Positions 51,599-60,656 of a DNA stretch of 64,000 nt are shown one piece after another. The notes beneath the pieces are model-generated. The model was not told where the DNA came from. It made no database searches and worked only from the letters and a program-made list of their open reading frames with translations. The stretch is taken from contig CAVPOX010000015.1 in NCBI GenBank assembly GCA_963707075.1, forward strand, positions 186,001 to 250,000, written 5' to 3'. The position numbers and the translations under genes were made by a program. Position 1 is the first letter of the stretch. Every line of letters begins with the position of its first letter. Source of the stretch: CAXMQZ01 sp963707075. GTDB taxonomy: Bacteria > Acidobacteriota > Thermoanaerobaculia > Multivoradales > JAHEKO01.

Positions 51599-54500
51599 AG
51601 ATCGTCCGCGAAGCGATCCGCTCCCCGGTCAAGACTGCGGTCGGAGCCATTCTGCTCGTGCTGTTCGGCACCCTGGCCCTCCTGCGCATCCCGTTCCAGC
51701 TGACCCCGACCATCGAAGAGCCACAGGTGATGGTCACGACGACCTGGCCTGGGGCCAGCCCCATGGAGATCGAGCGAGAGATCATCGATGAGCAGGAGGA
51801 ACAGCTCAAGAGTCTCGAGGGGCTGTACAAGATGGAGAGCTCCAGCTCCGACAACTTCGGGCAGATCTCGTTGACCTTTGCCACCGGGACCGACCTGGAC
51901 AGCGCCCTGCTCAAGGTATCGAATCGGCTGGAGCAGGTACCGAGGTACCCGACGGATGCCAGAAAGCCGGTGATTCAGGCTGTCGGTGCACAGGCCAGCC
52001 CCATGGCCTGGTTCGTCATCGTTCCGTCCGACGAGGCCCCATTCGAAGGCTCGATCCAGACGCAGCTGACGTTCTTCGAGGAATTTGTCAAACCCGAATT
52101 CGAGAGAGTTCCCGGTGTCGGGGCGGTCAACTACTTTGGTGGCACCGAGGAGGAGATGCATGTGGTGGTCGACCCGGCCGCGTTGGCCGCTCGCCAGATC
52201 ACCATCACAGAGTTCGTCAGCGCCATCGACCGGGAGAATCGCAACTTCTCGGGCGGCGACTTCGACGAGGGCAAGCGACGCTATCTGGTCAGAACAGTTG
52301 GCGAGTACGGTTCGGCGGATGACATCAGCGATGTGGTGGTGGCGATCCGTAACGGCGTGCCGGTTTACGTCAGGGACGTCGCCACGGTCGAGCTCGGATT
52401 TGCCAAGCCGGGAGCCAAGGCGTTCTATTTCGGCGACCAGATGATCGCGTTCAACACCGTGCGCCAGACCGGCGCCAATGTCTTGGAGGTCATGAAGGGC
52501 GTCAAAGAGACGGTGGTCAATGTCAACCGCGACCTGATGGCGCCGCGGGGCCTGCAGCTGATTCAGGTCTCCGACGAGACGGAGTACATCTACAGCGCGA
52601 TCGGTCTGGTGCGGCAGAACCTGTTTCTGGGTGGCGGGTTGGCGATTCTGGTCCTGTTGGTTTTTCTGCGGAGTCGGTCCAGCACGCTGGTCATTGCCAT
52701 CGCAATTCCGATCAGCATCGTCGGCACGTTCCTGATCATGAACTGGCTGGGCCGCTCACTCAATGTCATCAGCCTGGCGGGGATGGCCTTCGCGGTCGGG
52801 ATGGTGGTCGACAACTCGATCGTCGTGCTGGAGAACATCTATCGCCACCGACAGATGGGCAAGTCCCGCTTCAACGCGGCCTATGACGGTGCCACCGAGG
52901 TCTGGGGTGCCGTGCTGGCGAGCACTCTCACGACGATAGCGGTTTTTCTGCCTGTGCTCTTCGTTCAGGAGGAGGCCGGACAGCTGTTCAGGGATATCGC
53001 CATTGCCATCAGCTCGGCGGTGGGGTTGAGCTTGATCGTGGCGATCACCGTGATCCCGAGCCTGGCCGCCAAGATCCTCGGAGTCGCTGACCAACAGGAG
53101 CAGGCGACGGGTTTCAGGAATCTCTGGGGCCTGGTGGCGCTGGCCGGTCGGTTCAACGATTGGGTGACGCGGACCGTGGCCTGGATACTGGCCACGACGA
53201 AGCGTCGCGTCCTGGTCGTCGTGGTCTTCACCGTTGTGGCCGTGGGATTGAGCTTGCTGTTGATGCCTCAGGCCGAGTACCTGCCGACGGGGAATCAGAA
53301 TCTCCTGTTCGGCATCATCCTCGCATCGCCCGGACACAGCCTGGTCGAAAACGCGAGCTATCTGGAGTTCTATCTCGAGGAGCTCGAACCGCTGTGGACC
53401 GGTACCCCCGAAGAGACCCGGGAAATGCCGGGGGGCGGAGTGTCGGATCTGTTCTACGTCGTGTTCGGCGACCAGGTCTTCGTTGGCACTTCGGCGCGAG
53501 ATCCTGAGAGGGTGCGCGAGCTGATCCCCATGTTCCAGAAGGTCAACTCCCGGTTGCCCGGTGCCATTGCCTTCATGAGCCAGGTGAGCATCTTCCAACG
53601 GGGACTTGGTGGGGGCAGATCGATCGAGATCGATTTGACCGGCCCGGATCTGGTCGAGTTGGTGGCCCTGGGGGGTGAGGTCTTCGGCAGGGCGCGGCAG
53701 GTGCTGCCGGAAGCTCAGGCACGCCCCATTCCGAGCCTGGACCTGGGAAATCCGGAGATCCAGGTGCGCACGCATCGACGGCGTGCTGCGGAGCTGGGGA
53801 TTTCGAACCGCGATCTTGGCTTGATGGTCAGCGTCCTGGTGGATGGTGCCAAGGCCAGTGACTATCAATTCGAAGGCCTGGAGATCGATCTGCGGGTCCT
53901 GGCGACGCATGCCGACGAGCCGTTACATACCCATCTCGTCGAACAACTCCCGCTGGCCTCGCCCAGCGGCCAGTTGGTCACGGTGGGGTCGGTCGCCGAG
54001 GTGGAGCAGACCAATGGGCCGGCCACGATCGCACATCGAGAACGGCAGCGAGCGATCACCATCGCGGTGAGTCCGGCAGAGGAGATGCCCCTGCAGGAGG
54101 CGATGCAGCTGATCGAGGAAGACATCCTCGAGCCCATGCGCGACGAGGGCAGGCTCGGTGGACTGTACCGGGCGAGACTGTCGGGTTCAGCCGACAAGTT
54201 GACCCAGGCCGGAAGGGCACTCGTCTTCAACTTCGTGCTGGCCGTTGTTATCACCTATCTGCTGATGGCGGCTCTTTTCGAGAGCTTTCTGTATCCATTC
54301 GTGATTCTGTTCAGTGTGCCATTGGCTGCGTTCGGAGGCTTTCTCGGCCTCGCGGTCGTCAATATCTTCATTTATCAGTCACTGGACGTGCTCACGATGC
54401 TGGGTTTCATCATTCTGGTGGGAACTGTGGTCAACAATGCGATCCTGATCGTCCACCAGGCGCTCAACCATATGCGCGAGGATGCCATGACATCTGGACC

Positions 54501-54774
54501 GGCGATTACCGAGTCGGTCCGCAACCGCATACGCCCCATCTTCATGAGTGTGGCGACCAGTGTCAGCGGCATGCTGCCCCTGGTTCTTTTCCCAGGAGCC
54601 GGCTCGGAGCTCTATCGAGGGCTCGGAAGTGTGGTGGTCGGTGGGCTGGTGGTCTCCACCTTGTTCACGCTGTTTCTGATACCCGCCCTGTTCAGTCTGG
54701 TGCTCGAAGCTCGTGAGCGCGCGGCGGCGCGCATCAGAGAGGCCGGTAAGAGGCAGCAAGCCAGGACCGCCTGA
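51595..54774 (+). CDS. RND efflux permease (AcrB/HAE-1-like)
   Basis: A 1059-residue inner-membrane pump: 12 TM segments in two repeats, two large periplasmic loops. TM4 reads AFAVGMVVDNSIVVLENIYRH, keeping one Asp of the usual DD proton-relay pair (the second is Asn), a variant common in Bacteroidetes and Acidobacteria pumps. Drug or metal substrates cannot be read. Co-expressed with the fusion protein; two small secreted paralogues follow on the same strand. Confidence 0.94.
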   Translation: MKIVREAIRSPVKTAVGAILLVLFGTLALLRIPFQLTPTIEEPQVMVTTTWPGASPMEIEREIIDEQEEQLKSLEGLYKMESSSSDNFGQISLTFATGTDLDSALLKVSNRLEQVPRYPTDARKPVIQAVGAQASPMAWFVIVPSDEAPFEGSIQTQLTFFEEFVKPEFERVPGVGAVNYFGGTEEEMHVVVDPAALAARQITITEFVSAIDRENRNFSGGDFDEGKRRYLVRTVGEYGSADDISDVVVAIRNGVPVYVRDVATVELGFAKPGAKAFYFGDQMIAFNTVRQTGANVLEVMKGVKETVVNVNRDLMAPRGLQLIQVSDETEYIYSAIGLVRQNLFLGGGLAILVLLVFLRSRSSTLVIAIAIPISIVGTFLIMNWLGRSLNVISLAGMAFAVGMVVDNSIVVLENIYRHRQMGKSRFNAAYDGATEVWGAVLASTLTTIAVFLPVLFVQEEAGQLFRDIAIAISSAVGLSLIVAITVIPSLAAKILGVADQQEQATGFRNLWGLVALAGRFNDWVTRTVAWILATTKRRVLVVVVFTVVAVGLSLLLMPQAEYLPTGNQNLLFGIILASPGHSLVENASYLEFYLEELEPLWTGTPEETREMPGGGVSDLFYVVFGDQVFVGTSARDPERVRELIPMFQKVNSRLPGAIAFMSQVSIFQRGLGGGRSIEIDLTGPDLVELVALGGEVFGRARQVLPEAQARPIPSLDLGNPEIQVRTHRRRAAELGISNRDLGLMVSVLVDGAKASDYQFEGLEIDLRVLATHADEPLHTHLVEQLPLASPSGQLVTVGSVAEVEQTNGPATIAHRERQRAITIAVSPAEEMPLQEAMQLIEEDILEPMRDEGRLGGLYRARLSGSADKLTQAGRALVFNFVLAVVITYLLMAALFESFLYPFVILFSVPLAAFGGFLGLAVVNIFIYQSLDVLTMLGFIILVGTVVNNAILIVHQALNHMREDAMTSGPAITESVRNRIRPIFMSVATSVSGMLPLVLFPGAGSELYRGLGSVVVGGLVVSTLFTLFLIPALFSLVLEARERAAARIREAGKRQQARTA

Positions 54775-54885
54775 GGCGAACCTCGCAATTCGCGCTTTGG
54801 GGTGAAACTTTTCACCCTCCCGACACGTCCTTACAGATAGCCGGTCACAATCCGGCGTTTCTTGGAAAGAAAAGGGAGGCACCCA

Positions 54886-55446
54886 ATGAGAAAGAGAATC
54901 CCACAGTTGCTGGTGATTTTGGCGCTGGTGCTCGGCGCGGCTGGAACGGCCGCCGCCAGCGACCTATGGCTGCACGTGCGTGTAGACGAGGTCGATGGTG
55001 CCAAAGTCATGGTGAATCTGCCGGTATCGATGATGGAAAAGGCAATCTCCATGGTTCCGCAAGAGCACCTCCGCAACGGCAGAATCCACCTCGACGATTG
55101 CTGTAACGATATCTCGGTCAGCGAGTTGCGCGAGCTATGGCAAGAGCTCAAGGACAGCCCGGACATGACCTTCGTCACCGTCGAAGAAGATGACGAGACC
55201 GTTCGTGTGTGGAAGGAGAGTGGTTACCTGAAGGTGCACGTCCAGGAGATGGACCGCCAGGAGCAGGTGGATGTGCAGGTACCACTGGTCGTTGTCGATG
55301 CCCTGCTGTCTGGGGAGAGTGACGAGTTGAACATTGAAGCTGCGATCCGGGCCCTGGTCGCCGAAGGGGAAGGTGAGCTGGTGACCGTCACCGGTGACGA
55401 CGAGCAGGTGCGAGTCTGGGTCGACAACATCGCCGAAGCTGACTGA
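54886..55446 (+). CDS. Small exported protein, first of two tandem paralogues, unrecognised
   Basis: A 186-residue protein with a signal peptide (MRKRIPQLLVILALVLGAAGTAAA). The mature part has a repeated unit: VRVDEVDGAKVMVNLPVSMMEKAI and LKVHVQEMDRQEQVDVQVPLVVVDALL, alternating beta strands and helix, ending in an acidic VTGDDEQVRVWVD strand. I do not recognise the family. AGGGAGG lies 7 bases before the ATG. It lies 111 bases after the RND permease and 14 before its paralogue, so expression may be shared. Confidence 0.72.
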   Translation: MRKRIPQLLVILALVLGAAGTAAASDLWLHVRVDEVDGAKVMVNLPVSMMEKAISMVPQEHLRNGRIHLDDCCNDISVSELRELWQELKDSPDMTFVTVEEDDETVRVWKESGYLKVHVQEMDRQEQVDVQVPLVVVDALLSGESDELNIEAAIRALVAEGEGELVTVTGDDEQVRVWVDNIAEAD

Positions 55447-55460
55447 CTGGGAGAAACTCC

Positions 55461-55913
55461 ATGAGACGTTTCCTGATTGTCATTTCTGCTGTTTTTGCCG
55501 TTGTCGTGCTGAGCTGGATTGCGCTGATCGGTGCAGTCTACGCCTGGGGTGGAGTGGCGACTGTTCGAGTGCAGGATCGAGACGAAGGGGTGAATCTCTA
55601 TGTGCCGGTTCCCATGGCACTGGTCGATGCCGCGGTGACCACGAGCACCTGGGTGATTCCGGATGAAGAGTGGCTCGATCTGCAAGTCGAGCTCGGTGAC
55701 TGGGGCCCGATGGTGCAAGAGATTCTGGCTGAGCTCGACGCTCTGCCCGATGTCACGTTGGTCGAAGTCGAAGATGGCGCCACTCATGTCCGGGTGTTCA
55801 AAGAGAACGGCTCGCTCAAGGTGAGTGTGGATGACGAGGATGTGAAAGTCAGGGTTTCCTTGCCGATGCGTTCTGCCCGTCGAACTCTCAGCAAGGTTGC
55901 CAGCTTCATTTGA
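55461..55913 (+). CDS. Small membrane-anchored paralogue of the preceding protein
   Basis: A 150-residue protein with one N-terminal TM (FLIVISAVFAVVVLSWIALIGAVYA). The soluble part, VRVQDRDEGVNLYVPVPMALVDAAV and LVEVEDGATHVRVFKENGSLKVSVDDEDVKVRVSLP, aligns with the two repeated units of the neighbour upstream. Unlike it, this one keeps the TM rather than a cleavable signal. Family unknown. GGGAGAAACTCC before the ATG. A terminator-like hairpin follows. Confidence 0.72.
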   Translation: MRRFLIVISAVFAVVVLSWIALIGAVYAWGGVATVRVQDRDEGVNLYVPVPMALVDAAVTTSTWVIPDEEWLDLQVELGDWGPMVQEILAELDALPDVTLVEVEDGATHVRVFKENGSLKVSVDDEDVKVRVSLPMRSARRTLSKVASFI

Positions 55914-55947
55914 GCCTCCCCAATCCGGATTGAGCCGGCAGCTAGCT

Positions 55948-55988
55948 CGACCCCGCAGGTGCTTCGTCACGGCGGGGTCGTTGTCTGT
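55948..55988 (+). terminator. Candidate terminator after the tandem small proteins
   Basis: Stem CGACCCCGC/GCGGGGTCG (9 bp) with a 15-base loop, then TTGTCTGT. A weak U-tract; the hairpin is clear. Confidence 0.55.
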
Positions 55989-55991
55989 CGG

Positions 55992-56510
55992 TCAGAAGGT
56001 TGCTCGGTGCGGGCTGGAACGGGGGATCAGCTGATGGAAGAGGTTCGATTCTCTCTTGTAGAACCCTTCGGTGTGAAAGGTCTCTTCAAGACCAAAATGC
56101 TCATAGTCGAGATGGTGGAGGAGCTCGTGCAGGAGAGTTCGCAGAAAGGTGCGAAAGGCCACCACGTGCTCTCGCTGGGCGGTGCGCATCCACAGACTGA
56201 TACGGCTGACATAGGGCGGCTCAGAGGGCTCGTAGAGTCCGTGCAGCTCGCCTCGAGAGTCACTGGGCCGAACGTCGAAGACAACGATCTGCGCCGGAGG
56301 TGCCTCGAGCTGCAGGAGGATCGTGTCTGTGATGGCCTGGCATGACTGCTGAACCCTGCGCGGGTGTTCGTCCGCAAGTGCCTCCAGGAGTGGCGGAATC
56401 AGGGTCCGCACGGCGCGGGCGTCCGGTAATGGAACTTCTGTGATGCCATCGCTGCGCCTGTAGGTGGCCTGGCGTGTCGGGCTGAGCCGCTTGTAGTAGG
56501 CGAACGGCAT
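55992..56510 (-). CDS. HExxH putative zinc metallopeptidase
   Basis: A 172-residue protein with HELLH at 128-132 in RTLLHELLHHLDYEH and a third ligand candidate His146 in ETFHTEGF, matching a gluzincin-type site. The N-terminal two thirds show no known domain. No signal peptide, so probably cytosolic. It follows the Ser/Thr kinase gene on the same strand by 30 bases, so the two are likely co-transcribed and the peptidase may be a kinase target or effector; that link is inference. Confidence 0.65.
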   Translation of the reverse strand: MPFAYYKRLSPTRQATYRRSDGITEVPLPDARAVRTLIPPLLEALADEHPRRVQQSCQAITDTILLQLEAPPAQIVVFDVRPSDSRGELHGLYEPSEPPYVSRISLWMRTAQREHVVAFRTFLRTLLHELLHHLDYEHFGLEETFHTEGFYKRESNLFHQLIPRSSPHRATF

Positions 56511-56540
56511 GCTCTCGATATCGCGACCGCCGGAAGCGAG

Positions 56541-58529
56541 CTATCGCAGAGAAGCCAGAAGCTCGCCCTTGCGCGTCAGCTCGACTTGCAGCTCGTGCCC
56601 TGTGGTGTCTTTCAAGTCGGTCTCGAGAGTTACCAGCTTCGTTTCGTTGCCGACCAGCAGGTAGATCCGCAGGGTCTGGGTTGCTGCGGGCACTGCCTGT
56701 CTGGCGGAGAGGCTCCCGGCGACTCGCTTGCGTCCGAAAGGCCCCTTCTTTCTCTCCTCGAAGGTGAAGCTCTCACTCAAGACCTGCTGGTTGTCGGCAT
56801 AGATGGTGAGCACGCCCTCGGGTTCGAAAGTGGTGAATTCGATGCGCAGCTCCGCGTCGGAGCTGGCGATCTCTTCCGCCGTTTTCGAATCCGGTTCGTC
56901 TGCGATCTTCACGACACTCGATCGGGCTTCAGCGATCTGCTCCGCAGGAGGGTTTGTCGTGGCCACCTGCCGCCTGGGCGGTGGCTCACGACCCACGGTT
57001 TGTCGAGAGGGCTCGCGCACGGTCTCGGGAGACTCGGCGATTTCGATCGGCTCGGGCTCGGGCGGCAGCATTGATTCGTCGAGGTCGAGAACCGCGGTTC
57101 CCACTCCGCGCACGGCTTGGCGTGCGATCTCGGTCTGCACGGTGAGCTCGTCCAGGAGCTCCCGGTCAAAACTCTCGGACCAGACCTGAATATCGTCTTC
57201 GACCCGAATCACCTCGAGGGTCGCACGTGCCATTGTGGCCTCGTCATCCCCGCCGCTCCAGCGAACCGATCCGAGTACGAGGTAGTCGGCCCCCAGAGCC
57301 TCACCTATCTCACGGGTCGAGGCATTTGATTGAAACTGTTGTCGGGCCGTAGCTCGGGAGACCACCTGAATGTTCGGCAGGTCGGTCAGGAGGCTGGCAA
57401 TCTCCTCGTTGAGGCCCAGGGTGAAGGCGGAATCGCCGGCCGCTCCGAGATCGGAGAAGGGGAGCACCGCCAGAGTCCGGGTCGCCTCGTCGAGGCCAGC
57501 GTCTGGCGAAGAATCCGAGGCTCGTCCGAACCAGCTCCACAGCAAAGCGGCCATAGCGACGAAGGCAATACCGCCACCTATGACACCGGCGAGACGCTTG
57601 GTCTTGCCAGGCTCGTTCGGTACCTTGATGGCCTTCGTCCGAGCGTCTTCTTCGAACACGGTTCCAGATTCGACTTCACTTTTGAGCTCCTCGAGCTCGT
57701 TGCGCAACTCGGCGGCGGTTTGATACCGGCGATTGGGATTCTTTTCCAGACAGCGCTTGACGATGCGTCCGAGATGGGACGGCAAGTCGATCTTCAGATC
57801 TGTCACTGGGGGAGGGGCGTCGCGGAGGATCGACGAGATCACCTCGGCGGAGGTTTCGCCATGAAAGGGGCGTTGGCCGCTGGCCATCTGGTACAAGACG
57901 ATTCCCAGGGAGAAGATGTCCGCCCGCTGGTCGGGTGGCTTGCCCTTGAGTTGCTCGGGAGCCATATAGGTGACGGTGCCTAGAGCACTGCCGGTCTTGG
58001 TGAGAGTCTGGGTCGAGAGGCTGGTGGCTGCGGGGTCCTGGGGATCCTCCATGAGCTTGGCGAGGCCAAAGTCGAGGACCTTGACCCGACCATCGTTGCC
58101 AACCATGATGTTGCCCGGTTTGAGGTCGCGGTGGGTGATGCCTCGGTCATGCGCTGCACTGACGGCGTCGGCGATGGGTATGGCCAACTCGAAGATGCGC
58201 TCCAGCTTCTGGCCCTCTGCAGGAATGAGCTCGGTCAGTGACTTGCCGTCGACCAACTCCATGACGATAAAGGGAACGCCGCCCTCTTCTTCCACAGCAT
58301 AGATCGTGACGATGTTGGGGTGGTTGAGAGCTGCGACAGTCTTGGCTTCGCGCTCGAATCGCTTCAATCGCTCGGGGTCGGCGAGCATCTCTGTGGGCAG
58401 GAACTTGAGAGCCACCTTGCGGTTGAGCTTGGTGTCCTCGGCCAGGTAGACCGCTCCCATTCCGCCTTGTCCGAGTTTTCGCAGAACCCGGTAGTGGAGG
58501 ATTTGTTGACCGTTCTCTGGGGCTGTCAC
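56541..58529 (-). CDS. Ser/Thr protein kinase with TolB-like periplasmic domain
   Basis: A 662-residue receptor kinase. Kinase domain with GQGGMGAVY (G-loop), VALKFLP Lys42, HRDLKPGN, DFGLAK and APEQ; then TM near 321-337 (GVIGGGIAFVAMAALLWSW). A ~150-residue TolB-like/FlgO-like domain follows (RTLAVLPFSDLGAAGDS, IQVVSRATARQQF, LGADYLVLGSVRW), then a Pro/Glu linker and a C-terminal ~90-residue beta domain. GTG start with GGGAGAG 8 bases before it. The domain order is a common acidobacterial sensor kinase. Substrates unknown. Confidence 0.9.
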   Translation of the reverse strand: MTAPENGQQILHYRVLRKLGQGGMGAVYLAEDTKLNRKVALKFLPTEMLADPERLKRFEREAKTVAALNHPNIVTIYAVEEEGGVPFIVMELVDGKSLTELIPAEGQKLERIFELAIPIADAVSAAHDRGITHRDLKPGNIMVGNDGRVKVLDFGLAKLMEDPQDPAATSLSTQTLTKTGSALGTVTYMAPEQLKGKPPDQRADIFSLGIVLYQMASGQRPFHGETSAEVISSILRDAPPPVTDLKIDLPSHLGRIVKRCLEKNPNRRYQTAAELRNELEELKSEVESGTVFEEDARTKAIKVPNEPGKTKRLAGVIGGGIAFVAMAALLWSWFGRASDSSPDAGLDEATRTLAVLPFSDLGAAGDSAFTLGLNEEIASLLTDLPNIQVVSRATARQQFQSNASTREIGEALGADYLVLGSVRWSGGDDEATMARATLEVIRVEDDIQVWSESFDRELLDELTVQTEIARQAVRGVGTAVLDLDESMLPPEPEPIEIAESPETVREPSRQTVGREPPPRRQVATTNPPAEQIAEARSSVVKIADEPDSKTAEEIASSDAELRIEFTTFEPEGVLTIYADNQQVLSESFTFEERKKGPFGRKRVAGSLSARQAVPAATQTLRIYLLVGNETKLVTLETDLKDTTGHELQVELTRKGELLASLR

Positions 58530-58624
58530 GCTTCGCTCTCTCCCTTCGACCGAGACTCGCAGGAGAGTCTACCAACACAAGTCGACGCAGCGAAGTTGGC
58601 GACACCGTACTATGATGCCGGGTC

Positions 58625-59350
58625 ATGAATCTGAGAATCCTGCTTCTCCAGGCTCGCAACGCGGACGATCCTGTGCGTCAGGAAGAGAGGCAGTCGTTTG
58701 CAGACAAGACGGGATTGGGTGTGGAACAGATCGTGGCTCACGACTTGCTCGAGGGACCACCTGCGATGCAACGGGTGCGCCGGTTCGATGCTGTCATGGT
58801 CGGAGGCAGCGGAGACTATTACGTCTCGAAGAGGTCGTTGCCGCAGTTCGATGCCCAGCTGGAAGTATTGGCAGAGATCGCCGCTCGGGGCCTGCCGATG
58901 TTTGCATCATGCTTCGGATTTCAGATCCTGGTTCAGGCTCTGGGTGGCTCGATCGTGCACGATCCCGAAAATGTCGAGGTCGGCACCTATGATCTGACAC
59001 TGACCGCCGCAGGGCGTCAGGATCCTCTTCTCAGTCTGCTTCCTGACGTTTTTGCCGCACAACTCGGACGCAAAGACAGGGCGGAACGATTGCCTGAAGG
59101 GGTGACGCACCTCGTGTCGAGTGAGCGGAGTCCCTTTCAGGCGTTGCGCATTCCGCACAAGCCGATCTGGGCGACCCAGTTCCATCCCGAGCTGGATCTC
59201 GAGTCCAACAAGTTGCGATTCGAGCGCTATCTGAAAGGCTACGCCACCCACATGACCGAGGAAGAGCGGGCAGCGGCGCGGTGCAGATTCACCGAGAGCC
59301 CCGAGACGGACAAGCTACTCCCGGGCTTTCTCCAGCTGGTGTTTGGCTAG
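58625..59350 (+). CDS. Class I glutamine amidotransferase-like protein
   Basis: A 241-residue GATase1 domain: nucleophile elbow FASCFGFQIL (Cys), and the His-Glu pair in TQFHPELD. The catalytic triad is complete. Standalone domains of this kind hydrolyse glutamine or act on gamma-glutamyl compounds; no synthetase partner is encoded nearby. Opposite strand to HU; ends 15 bases before the HU terminator. Confidence 0.85.
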   Translation: MNLRILLLQARNADDPVRQEERQSFADKTGLGVEQIVAHDLLEGPPAMQRVRRFDAVMVGGSGDYYVSKRSLPQFDAQLEVLAEIAARGLPMFASCFGFQILVQALGGSIVHDPENVEVGTYDLTLTAAGRQDPLLSLLPDVFAAQLGRKDRAERLPEGVTHLVSSERSPFQALRIPHKPIWATQFHPELDLESNKLRFERYLKGYATHMTEEERAAARCRFTESPETDKLLPGFLQLVFG

Positions 59351-59365
59351 CGATACCGACACCAC

Positions 59366-59410
59366 GCAAAAAGAAATCCCCCGCGACGGAGGGCCCGCCG
59401 GCGGGGGATT
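59366..59410 (-). terminator. Intrinsic terminator of the HU gene
   Basis: Perfect 10-bp stem AATCCCCCGC/GCGGGGGATT, 16-base loop, followed on the minus strand by TTTCTTTTT. It lies 22 bases after the HU stop. Confidence 0.92.
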
Positions 59411-59431
59411 CGATCGCGTTCAGTTGCTGCG

Positions 59432-59725
59432 TTAGTCAGCCACCCGATCCTTCAGACCCTTGCCGGGCTTGAAGAATGGGTACTTCTTGGCAGCGATGGT
59501 GATCGTCTGTCCGGTAGCAGGGTTGCGGCCCTGTCGGGCAGCCCGCTGCTTGGAGCCAAAGGTGCCAAACCCGGGGATCTGGATCTTGCCGCCAGCATCC
59601 AGGACAGTGGCGATGATGCCATGGCCCGGCTTGGTGTCAAAGATGCAACCCACAATTTCCTGGGCCTTGGACTGCGACAGGTCGCACTTCTTGGCTAGAA
59701 CTTCCGCCATTTCGGTCTTGTTCAT
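59432..59725 (-). CDS. HU family DNA-binding protein
   Basis: A 97-residue histone-like protein. GFGTF and the DNA-arm motif GRNPATGQTI are intact; length matches HU/IHF. It bends and compacts DNA, probably as a homodimer. ATG at 59725 with GAGGAG 5 bases upstream; a GTG two codons earlier is less likely. The 262 bases upstream to the nitroreductase hold nothing I can recognise. Confidence 0.93.
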   Translation of the reverse strand: MNKTEMAEVLAKKCDLSQSKAQEIVGCIFDTKPGHGIIATVLDAGGKIQIPGFGTFGSKQRAARQGRNPATGQTITIAAKKYPFFKPGKGLKDRVAD

Positions 59726-59987
59726 CTGCACTCCTCAGATTCGTTTTGGGAAGGTTCCCTGGAATCGAGACTCCCCCCTGGTCAACTTTTCTCCAGCAGG
59801 ATTGCTGGAACTCCTTCCTCTTCGTTCGAAGTATCGGTCATCAGACCGCCGCACCCCGCTCTCATTTCGAGTTCGGGATTCGGAGAGGCTGTGAACGGGA
59901 GTGAAAAAACCCGCCCCTGATTGGTTCCAGGCCTCCCCGAGATGAGCGTGATTGTAGCACGAGATATTCGAAGAAACCAATAAATCA

Positions 59988-60656
59988 TTAAAGAAACTGG
60001 CAAGCCGCGGCGAGCACCTTCTTGCCGATCCGGGGAACCCTCGCTTCTGCCGCCGGATAGCCTACCGCCAGGATCAGGAAGGGTCGCTCGTGACTCGGTC
60101 GCTCGAAGATCTTGTTGAGGAACTTCATGGGGGCCGGCGTGTGAGTCAGGGAAGCCAAGCCTGCGTGGTGCACGGCGGCGATCAGCAGACCTGTGGCGAT
60201 GCCGACCGACTCGTTGACGTAGTAGTGCTTGATGGGTTGACCGTTCGGGTCCATACCGTGCAGTTGAGCGAAGATAACGATCAGATAGGGCGCGATCTCC
60301 AGAAATGGTTTGTGCTGATCGGTACCCAGCGGAGCGAGCGCCTCGAGCCATTCATCTGAGGCGCGGCCCGCGTAGAACTCCCTTTCGACCTGCTCCGCGG
60401 CCTCGCGGATCTGCCGTTTGATCTCTGCGCTCTGCACTACCACGAAGTGCCAGGGCTGCATGTTGGCGCCACTCGGGGCGGTCATCGCCGTACGAATGCA
60501 GTTCTCGATGATTTCACGCGGCACGCTGCGGTCCGAGAAGTCCCGGACGGTTCTTCTGCGGCGCATCTCCTCCAGGAAATCGGCAGACCTGGTGTGCATC
60601 TGCGTTGCGGAATACTCGATGTAGCTGGACAGTCGCTGAAACTCGTCGTCTTTCAT
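59988..60656 (-). CDS. Nitroreductase family flavoprotein
   Basis: A 222-residue FMN protein: RRRRTVRDFSDRSVPREIIENCIRTAMTAPSGANMQPWHFVVVQ is the FMN/NAD(P)H-binding start of the family, and GLLIAAVHHAGLASLTHTP is the second cofactor segment. It reduces nitroaromatics, quinones or a specific flavin substrate; which cannot be told. Start at 60656 overlaps the stop of the MscS gene upstream (ATGA), so they are coupled. Confidence 0.88.
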   Translation of the reverse strand: MKDDEFQRLSSYIEYSATQMHTRSADFLEEMRRRRTVRDFSDRSVPREIIENCIRTAMTAPSGANMQPWHFVVVQSAEIKRQIREAAEQVEREFYAGRASDEWLEALAPLGTDQHKPFLEIAPYLIVIFAQLHGMDPNGQPIKHYYVNESVGIATGLLIAAVHHAGLASLTHTPAPMKFLNKIFERPSHERPFLILAVGYPAAEARVPRIGKKVLAAACQFL

